Source: Notolepis coatsorum (lineage: Eukaryota > Chordata > Actinopteri > Aulopiformes > Paralepididae). From it: DNA of 64,000 bases. Below the pieces are notes generated by a model, which had not been told where the DNA came from, searched no databases, and was given only the letters and a program-made list of their open reading frames with translations. Positions 57,044 to 64,000 of this stretch are shown piece by piece. The first letter of the stretch is position 1; each line of letters begins with the position of its first letter. Where the stretch lies: NCBI GenBank assembly GCA_963971535.1, contig OZ020594.1, forward strand, positions 115,417,127-115,481,126. Reading direction: 5' to 3'. The position numbers and the translations under genes are program-made.

Positions 57044-57213
57044 CATATTGGTAAACAAATTTATTGCTGAAAATATACACTATGACTGCTGTTGTGACAT
57101 GGTTAGGATGTTTACTCTTGATACGTTAGAGAGAAAAAAACGATAATTATGTCAGACAGTCAGAGAGAATGATTTATGATGTGATGTAATTTGCGGACCT
57201 GTACCGGAAGAGG
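57044..57213. mobile_element. Short TTAA-bounded MITE, 170 bp
   Basis: TTAA lies at 57040-57043 (shared with the type 1 element to its left) and 57214-57217. It begins catattggtaaacaaattta and ends taccggaagagg. Confidence 0.85.
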
Positions 57214-57435
57214 TTAAAGGGATAGTCAACTAAATTATTTCCCAGCCTTTTGTTCAATTACATTTCTCCCGATACTGGAAGCTACCTCTGATAGCTCTAT
57301 GTAGCTGTAAAGAGAAAAAAAATCTATGTAGTTGTAAAGAGTAAATTTGTTTGTAATATGTTTATCAGATCAACATACGCATAATAGATCTAAAGAACTT
57401 AGTTAGTTCACACCTTATTTCACATCTATGGGCAC

Positions 57436-58443
57436 TAGGGGTGTAACAGTACACAAAAACCACAGTTCGGTACGTACCTCAGTTTTGAAGTCACGGTTCG
57501 GTACAGATTTTCGGTACAGTGGGGGAAAGTTTAAGTTTATTTATTTGGCTTTCCATGTTCCCCTCAGGGGTGATGCAGTAACTGTTAAGTAGGGCTGTCA
57601 ATGAATATTCTATATTCAAATTAATAATAAAAAAAAAATTGAATTGATTGTGGGCCTGAATGCGCTGCATGACTGATAGGAGACACACGACGTCATTGAA
57701 CTGAATACAACAACAACCGCGACCACCATCCCTCAGGGTAAAACGTTATTGAATAGAGAAAGAAGCGCCATGCAGGTCCCTAATGGTAAATACTATTTCC
57801 TTTTTCATGCCAAGGAAAATATATAAATTCATGTTTATCACACCTTGTTTGGAAGCGCGTTGCTGTGTATGAATGTGTTTTATATGCTGCAAACTATCAT
57901 TAATTTGATCTCCGAGAGACGGCCCCTTCTCAATCTAGCACCAATCCTCCTCACGCACTGAGAGAGGGTGTGTGTACGTGTGTGTGTTCGCCACACTTTG
58001 AGGCCCTTCACACCGGCTGGGCTCCGTGCCGGAGCGCGTTCACACCGGGAATAATTGGTTCGGAACATGACGGAGGCTTTAGTTCGGCCCTCTAAGAAAA
58101 CACTGAGAACCGATTTTTCATGTTCCGAACCAATTATTCGCGGTGTGTGAACCGGCGCCGGCCGGTTCGAGATTACGTTCGGGAACCGGCTCGGACACGG
58201 AGCCTGGCCGGTGTGAAAGGCCTATATGAGGCTATGCTAAATTGCAGGTAATCTCTGTGTTGTGCGTGGGCTGAACAAATATCTGGCCGTTTGCGCAAGT
58301 TATATTTTGGGAAGGGGTGAACTTGGAGTTTTGAATTAAATTCTGCATGCAAAAAAAACTTTGCATTAGTTCGGTACACAGCACATACCGAAGGTCCAGT
58401 ACTGAAACGGTTCAGTACGTATACGTGTACTGTTACACCCCTA
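57436..58443. mobile_element. hAT-like element, TIR taggggtgtaacagtac
   Basis: The ends are taggggtgtaacagtacac and gtgtactgttacaccccta. The exact 8-bp duplication atgggcac is at 57428-57435 and 58444-58451. Inside is a second inverted pair (about 58004-58030 and 58195-58222: cttcacaccggct and its complement), probably an inserted foldback. No transposase. Confidence 0.92.
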
Positions 58444-58894
58444 ATGGGCACTAGGGTGGTCCTTTGTGATGGGTTAATTTTTTTATTAATTTATTTTAAG
58501 CTCCAACCCCCATAATCCGTCAAGAACACTCTCCTGGTGAATTTTTCACTTTGGGCCATACCTTTTAGAAATACAAGATTATGTAGGTTAGAGTTATCCT
58601 ATCCCCAAAATTAACTCATAATTTTAGGAAACGCATAATTTAGACACCTTGCATGATGGGATTTCCTTCAGATTCATGTTGGCACCAATGTCTGGCCAAG
58701 GGGTTACATTTTTTTAAATCCAAAATGATGTAGGTTAGTTATCCCATCTGATAAATAAGCCAATATTTGAATTCCCCACAAAAAAAACTCACATTTTCGA
58801 CACCCCTCATGTAAAGATTTCCTTCAAATTCATGTTGGCACAAAAGTATGGCCCGCTCTACTCTGGGATCCTCAGGGTGAAACTTGAAGGTTAA

Positions 58895-59063
58895 CATATT
58901 GGTAAACAAATTTATTGCTGAAAATATACACTATGACTGCTGTTGTGACATGGTTAGGATGTTTACTCTTGATACGTTAGAGAGAAAAAAACGATAATTA
59001 TGTCAGACAGTCAGAGAGAATGATTTATGATGTGATGTAATTTGTGGACCGGTACCGGAAGAG
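58895..59063. mobile_element. Short TTAA-bounded MITE, 169 bp
   Basis: Nearly identical to 57044-57213. TTAA lies at 58891-58894 and 59064-59067; the latter is shared with the type 1 element to its right. Confidence 0.85.
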
Positions 59064-59067
59064 GTTA

Positions 59068-60006
59068 ACACTTTGATTGCCACTCACGAGTTTTCTCGGA
59101 TTTATAATATTTATGTTGAAAGCCACTCACGAGATTTCTCGGATTTTTTTTTTATTTTTTATTTTTTGCGATCTGAAATCATATTGCATCACGCGAGCCT
59201 ACCCTAGTCTACCCGAGAGCCGCCGGCAATCAGATGTGGAAAAAAGCACCCCCTATCGTCTCCCAGATGACATAAGGGATTTTGGAATGGACTCAATGAA
59301 AATGGATGGGGAAAAAAATCATGTACTCCACATTTTCCAGTCCACTGATGCAGCCTTGGTTACCACAGTTCATTATGGATCCTCTGAGCGCCGCGGATCA
59401 TGAGTTCTACTGTATACACGTTAGATCTATACACTTATCGATTTTTTCGAATGGTGATCAGGAATTGGAATATACCAGTTGGATACCATCTGATGTCGGG
59501 TAAGGAATCTATGTTATCAGTGTTAGGATAATCAGACTCTTTTTGATGAAGATATAAGCTGTTTTGTGAAATGTGCTCTATCGGTTTTACTGAAAAAACC
59601 ATGAGGAAATGAAAACGGCTATCAGAATTTACCGCTCGAATGCGCGTGCGTGTACGTATAATATTGATCATCTAGCGTTTATTTGAAAACGATTCATAAA
59701 TAGGCCGACAAATATCAACGTTCTGGAATAATCCAGTAAAAGACGATTATCACAGAATGGCCCAGAATGGGCTGTTTTTTACCTCAAAACGGGTGCTTTT
59801 CAAAATGCTCTCAAATGGAAATGAAGCGATAAAAAACCAATCTGCCTTGACAGCACTGACTGGAAAATTATTCTTTGATAAGCGACGGGCAGATTAGACA
59901 CATAGCCATAATTTAAAACATAGATTAGGCGATATTAACGTTAACATTAAAGTGGATGGTGGCATTCAAGCACTAACTCTGGCGCCACCTGGTGGCACTG
60001 AAAGTG
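59068..60006. mobile_element. piggyBac-like MITE (type 1)
   Basis: TTAA lies at 59064-59067 and 60007-60010. The ends are cactttgattgcc and ggcactgaaagtg. The interior carries the complement of ttcaaataaacgctag. Fully nested in 58452-60135. Confidence 0.88.
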
Positions 60007-60143
60007 TTAATGAGGGAGCGGTAAATGTTGTCAGATTGAGGAAAACATTCACCAGGAGAGTTTTCTTGACTACTATAACGGATTCTGGAGGTTGGAGCTT
60101 AGACTTTCCAACTTTCAATTTTAAGGACCACCCTAATGGGCAC

Positions 60144-61818
60144 AGAGGTAACTACCATGAGAGACGGATATGACCAAATCAACAGAAAAAGGTAACATGT
60201 CTTTCCTCCTTTGCCTTTCAGCCATAGGCCACAACAGGATTAACAAGCAGCATCAAGGCTGCAATGCCAACAGTTGTCTTGGTGCTGGGCAGACTGAAAG
60301 GTTATAGGGTGGCAATAGTGGATACTATAAGACTGTTGAAAGAAACAGGCAAAAAGTTATCTTAATTCATGATCTTGATCTGATGAACATATTACAAACG
60401 AATTATCAATAGGCTATTTGTGTAACAGAGGGGTACAATTCCCTGACTGTATTGATAAGTATGGTATCATTAAACCACTACCGCTTGATGTACTTTAACT
60501 TCTGGCCATACAGTACACGATATCTAAGTATGATGAACACTTTCCCACATATGAAATCAGGTCCACACAAATATAACAGTCGAAGGTTTAATATAGCAAA
60601 AGGTATATACAACATTCACTTAATTACATTTATGATTTGAATGCACTAGTAAGGCAAATTAGTATTCGTAGGCAAATCAACACTGAATGTCCAATCTCTG
60701 GTTACGCAGGAAGCAAGTATACAACCTGGTTCTTTAGGGAACTATAGCGATGGTACTTAAGGATTATAGCGGGATACTAAAGGGGTCCTGCTGGTTGTAA
60801 GTCAGTAGGGGGGGGGGGGTTTAGAGAGCCGTCAGCTGCATCCCATCTGGCCAACGATTCCTGGGGAGAATTCAGGTACAGAACACAGTGCCCGCAGGAT
60901 CTTGATCCACAGATGAATACACTTGGGCCCTCTTGTAGACGGTAGCTGTAGGCTGTAGGTCCACAACGAAGGAGAAGCGAGGCGGCCTTGGTCTGGGTTG
61001 AGCGCCGTCTCACCTGGGCTCCTCTCGGGGGTAATTCCAACACTCACCGGCGTTGGCTGTTATCCGCTCCACAAATCAAAGCACCAAAGCAAATAGATAT
61101 TCCATGCCGTATAGGCTCAGCAGTCGTCCGGGTAGGTAATCCAATGTGCAGGTCCACTCGTCCTCGCCCAGAACTCCTCGGATGAAAGCACCACGCGTGG
61201 TCTGCCCAGCCTGGTTAAGACTCTAGATAACGCGAGGAAACGATGGGGGTGCTGCTCACTTTAGAACTCTAACCGAACGATGCACCATACATAATAGACT
61301 ATTATTAACTTAATAGAAATACGTCCCACTCGACGGTACAGTGCCAAACTATGACAATTCAGCTATGAATTTACACGAGGTCTCAATGCCTATTCTGGGG
61401 CCAAATAGGCCATACTGCACCACACGTGGGTCGTGGGTGAGGCTTCACGTCTGTTACTAGGTTGGAGGGTAAAGGACTAATGGACTAAAAAGAAAGTTCT
61501 ACTTTACTTGCGCCATATTTATATGCACGGTGAACAAATAGTACCATTCGTATTTCGGTAGCCGTATTCCTACGCGGAACCGGGGCTAGTTGGGACATGT
61601 TCGTCGGCACTATTGAACTTGACTCAAGGGGCTTGTCCGCTGGCGCCAGGTTCTTGTCCAATGAGAGAATGAACTATTATGGGCTGTAGTAGACTAAAGG
61701 GATATTCAGTGTATATGTACAAAGAATATACAAGGGATATCAAACGATATACAAATACTATTAAATATATATCCATAAATAAATATATATATTCGGTTTA
61801 ATCTGATCCTTCACAACA
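60144..61818 (-). mobile_element. Region containing the 3' LTR of a BEL/Pao element
   Basis: The element lies on the minus strand, so its 3' LTR is to the left of pol. The LTR start is placed at 61818, where the minus strand reads tgttgtgaaggatcag just after a purine-rich tract. The LTR's other edge was not found because the second LTR lies outside the window. Part of 60144-61000 may therefore be flanking DNA. Low-quality open frames near 60777-61047 lie here, with no recognised product. Confidence 0.6.
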
Positions 61819-61835
61819 GCCGCCCCCTAATTAGT
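61819..61835 (-). promoter_or_regulatory. Polypurine tract of the BEL/Pao element
   Basis: The minus strand reads attagggggcggc immediately before the TG of the presumed LTR. Such tracts prime plus-strand DNA synthesis in LTR retrotransposons. Assignment rests on position and purine content. Confidence 0.6.
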
Positions 61836-61911
61836 CCCACCTAATTAGCTAAGCAGAGACAGATTAACCGCACTGTCTACCACTCAAGGTCCGCTGTAAG
61901 GGTCAGTCAAC

Positions 61912-64000
61912 TCACAAAGTCGTGGGGTCATGGTCGTCATCGATAGTGTCTGGGAGTCTTGGCAGTTCTATTAGCCTCGCCACGGGTCGTGTGTAAGTCC
62001 GCCCTTGGACGAGCACTTCAGCTGCTCGGACCTTGCCATCGGCACCGGGGATCACTTTGCTTACGCGGCCAGCCGGCCACATAGCTCTGGGTAGTGACTG
62101 GTCGATAATCATGACTACTGTTCCTTCTGTCAAATTGTCTCTCTCTTTCACCCACTTCTGGCGGGTCTGTAGAGACGGTAGATAGTGGAGTAGGAAGCTA
62201 TTCCAAAACTTGTCAGCCAGTACTTGACTGTACCTCCACATTCTTCGGCCGTTCGCTTCTTCAGGCCTGTACATTGTCTGGGGTAGCGCGGGGTCCAGCC
62301 GCCCCATCAAGAGTGTGTTGGGGGTGACTGGGTCGACATCTGCTACATCACTTGAGACGTAACCGAGGGGCTTGGAGTTCAATACTCCCTCGATCTCCGT
62401 GAGGACTGTCATTAGGACTTCTTCCGCCACAGTCTGGGCCCCAAGCACGGCGTACAGGGCTGTCTTTATAGAACGTACTTCTCGTTCCCAGGTTCCACCG
62501 AAGTGGGGTGCGTTCGGGGGATTAAACTGGAAGTCAATCTGGGATGGAGCGAGGTGGGTCTTACGTTCTGGGCCCATAGCTTGGAAGCTCTCTCTCAGCT
62601 CTCTTTCTCCGCCTTTGAAGTTTGTCCCGTGATCAGACAACAATGTAGACTGTTTTCCTTTCCGCGATGTGAATCTTCGGAAGGCCATAAGGAATGAGTC
62701 TGTGCTCATGGTTGGAAGGAGTTCGATATGTATCGCTCTGGTGGTCATGCATTTGAATACAATACCCCACCGCTTCTCGGTTCCTCTTCCTTTCTTTATA
62801 TACAACGGGCCAAAACAGTCCATGCCTGTGGAGTGAAAGGGCTTGTCGCAGAGTCGGAGGCGACAGGGAGGTAGGTCAGCCATCCGGGGTATGCTGGGCT
62901 GCGCGCGCCACTTTCGGCAGTCTAGACAGGTTCGCTGGAAGCGTCGCACTGCTTCTCTCCCTTGAAGTATCCAATAGCGACGTCTGATCTCCGCGAATAC
63001 TCTCTCTGCTCCTGCGTGGTGCACATCCTCGTCGTATTTCTTTATGATCAGCTCTGTGACCTTGTGTCGGCTGTTCAAGACTCGGGTACTTAACGTCATC
63101 CGGTAGGTCGGGGGCTCTCCGCAGACGACCACCCACTCTGATGAGATTATGGGCGTCACTCTCGGGTGCCAGGTGGAGCAGTCTGCTGTCTGATGGGACG
63201 GGCTTTCCTCCCTGTAGACAGTCTAGCTCATCGGGGAACGAGTCTCTCTGGGCTCGTTGTAGTAGAAGAAGTTCTGCTTCTTCGTAGTCAGCTGCTGAAA
63301 TGTCAGTGGTGGGCTGAATCTCTGGGTGGTGCCACAGGAATGTCTTTAGCTGCGCACTCTGTAGGGTGAGGCAATCATCTATGTTGGGCTCTGTGGAGGC
63401 AACTGTGCTCAATCCACAGAACATAGGTTTCTTATTTTCAGCCTCCTCTTTACTCGCCTCCCGTGGGGTGGGCGTAGGCCACTCTTCTTCCGGGAGCTTG
63501 AGGAACTCTGGTCCGTCACTGTAGATGTTGTGACGGGTGAGGTCATCTAGGGACATTCCCCGGGTGATGACGTCAGCTGGGTTGTGTTTGGTGTCCACAT
63601 ACCGCCAGCTTGCTGCTTCTGTTAACTCTTGAATCTCTGTGACTCTGACTCCCACGAAGACCTTGTATCTGCATGAATCAGACTTGATCCATGCGAGTAC
63701 TGTCGTAGAGTCTGACCACAAGATTGTTCTTTGCACCGGGATGGTGAGTTCACGTTGGATTAACGTGGCTAGATGCGCTCCTGCTAGGGCTGCGCAGAGC
63801 TCTAGACGCGGGATAGATTGTTGCTTTCGTGGGGCTATTCTTGAGCGAGCCAGGATGAAAGCGGTGTGTATCTCTCCTCCCTTCTCTTGGGCACGCAAGT
63901 AGGCCACAGATCCATAGGCTACTTCGGAGGCGTCGCTGAAGACGTGTAGATCCATCTTGCATGTCTCTGGCCTCACTGTGGGTGGGAAGTAGCTGCGGCG
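61912..64000 (-). pseudogene. BEL/Pao pol, 3' part: RNase H and integrase, one frameshift
   Basis: The reading frame is open at the window edge, so the upstream gag, protease and RT lie outside. The first segment (64000 to about 63083) has an RNase H domain: Asp in VFSDASEVAYG, Glu in IPRLELCAAL, Asp in LWSDSTTVLAW. The second (about 63083-61912) has a zinc-binding HHCC integrase head (HHAGAER...CLDCRKW), a DDE core (MDCFGPLY, LLSDHGTNF, PHFGGTWERE) and a DUF5641-like C-terminus (FWNSFLLHYLPSLQ). The frame shifts by one base near 63082, at a point where the family is normally continuous. Other catalytic residues are intact, so the copy is young or the indel is a sequencing error. Confidence 0.88.

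Larger units (their letters stand above)
58452..60135. mobile_element. hAT-like element, TIR tagggtggtcctt, sharing its target with a neighbour
   Basis: The ends are tagggtggtccttt and aaggaccaccctA. atgggcac lies at 58444-58451 and 60136-60143, the same 8-mer that flanks the preceding element. Two TTAA elements (58895-59063 and 59068-60006) are inserted inside. The element's own sequence is about 570 bp and has no coding signal. Confidence 0.85.

Noticed and set aside
60777..61047. Overlapping minus-strand frames in the presumed LTR region
   Set aside because: Neither has a recognisable domain, and they lie left of the polypurine tract where LTR or flanking DNA is expected.

Overview
The window looks like nuclear DNA of a teleost fish. 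No vertebrate housekeeping gene is recognisable. The sequence is dominated by repeat types common in teleosts: L2/CR1-like LINE ends, tRNA-derived SINEs, many hAT-type non-autonomous elements with exact 8-bp target duplications, TTAA-bounded piggyBac-like elements, a BEL/Pao retrotransposon, and long micro- and minisatellites. The only multi-exon gene I can support is itself related to a transposase. All boundaries below were read by eye from terminal repeats, target duplications, splice sites and reading phase.

Layout. 0.1-2.5 kb: a 2.3-kb hAT-like element. 3.0-8.3 kb: pieces of a LINE family called LINE-B here; one is split by a truncated copy of a second family, LINE-A. 8.4-9.5 kb: a 44-bp minisatellite. 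11.4-16.9 kb: a SINE, then a hAT-like element (13313-16628) carrying three younger insertions. 18.8-23.8 kb: a 400-bp GA repeat and a composite hAT-like element with a member of its own family inside it. 24.2-30.7 kb: a hAT relic with a BED-finger remnant, and palindromic elements with promoter-like arms. 31-34 kb: interrupted repeats.

34.9-44.3 kb holds the main gene, a plus-strand MULE transposase/SWIM zinc-finger protein of about 802 residues. It is predicted from 13 exons whose phases all agree. Its first intron contains a hAT element that itself contains a LINE-B tail and an uninterrupted LINE-A copy (EN-RT ORF of 994 codons). Removing that nest leaves an ancestral intron of about 109 bp. 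Its third intron is almost entirely another hAT-like element, whose terminal repeat appears to supply part of the splice donor.

44.3-60.1 kb: TTAA-bounded elements, palindromic hAT-like elements, a 29-bp minisatellite, and a 1.8-kb near-continuous palindrome centred near 55.25 kb. Two different hAT-like elements sit side by side sharing one 8-bp target (three copies of the 8-mer). 60.1-64.0 kb: the 3' part of a minus-strand BEL/Pao element (RNase H, integrase, DUF5641-like tail, start of the 3' LTR), with one frameshift and cut by the window edge.

The window is mainly a record of layered insertion. Nested target duplications, empty sites in paralogous copies, and shared ends give relative ages for many events.
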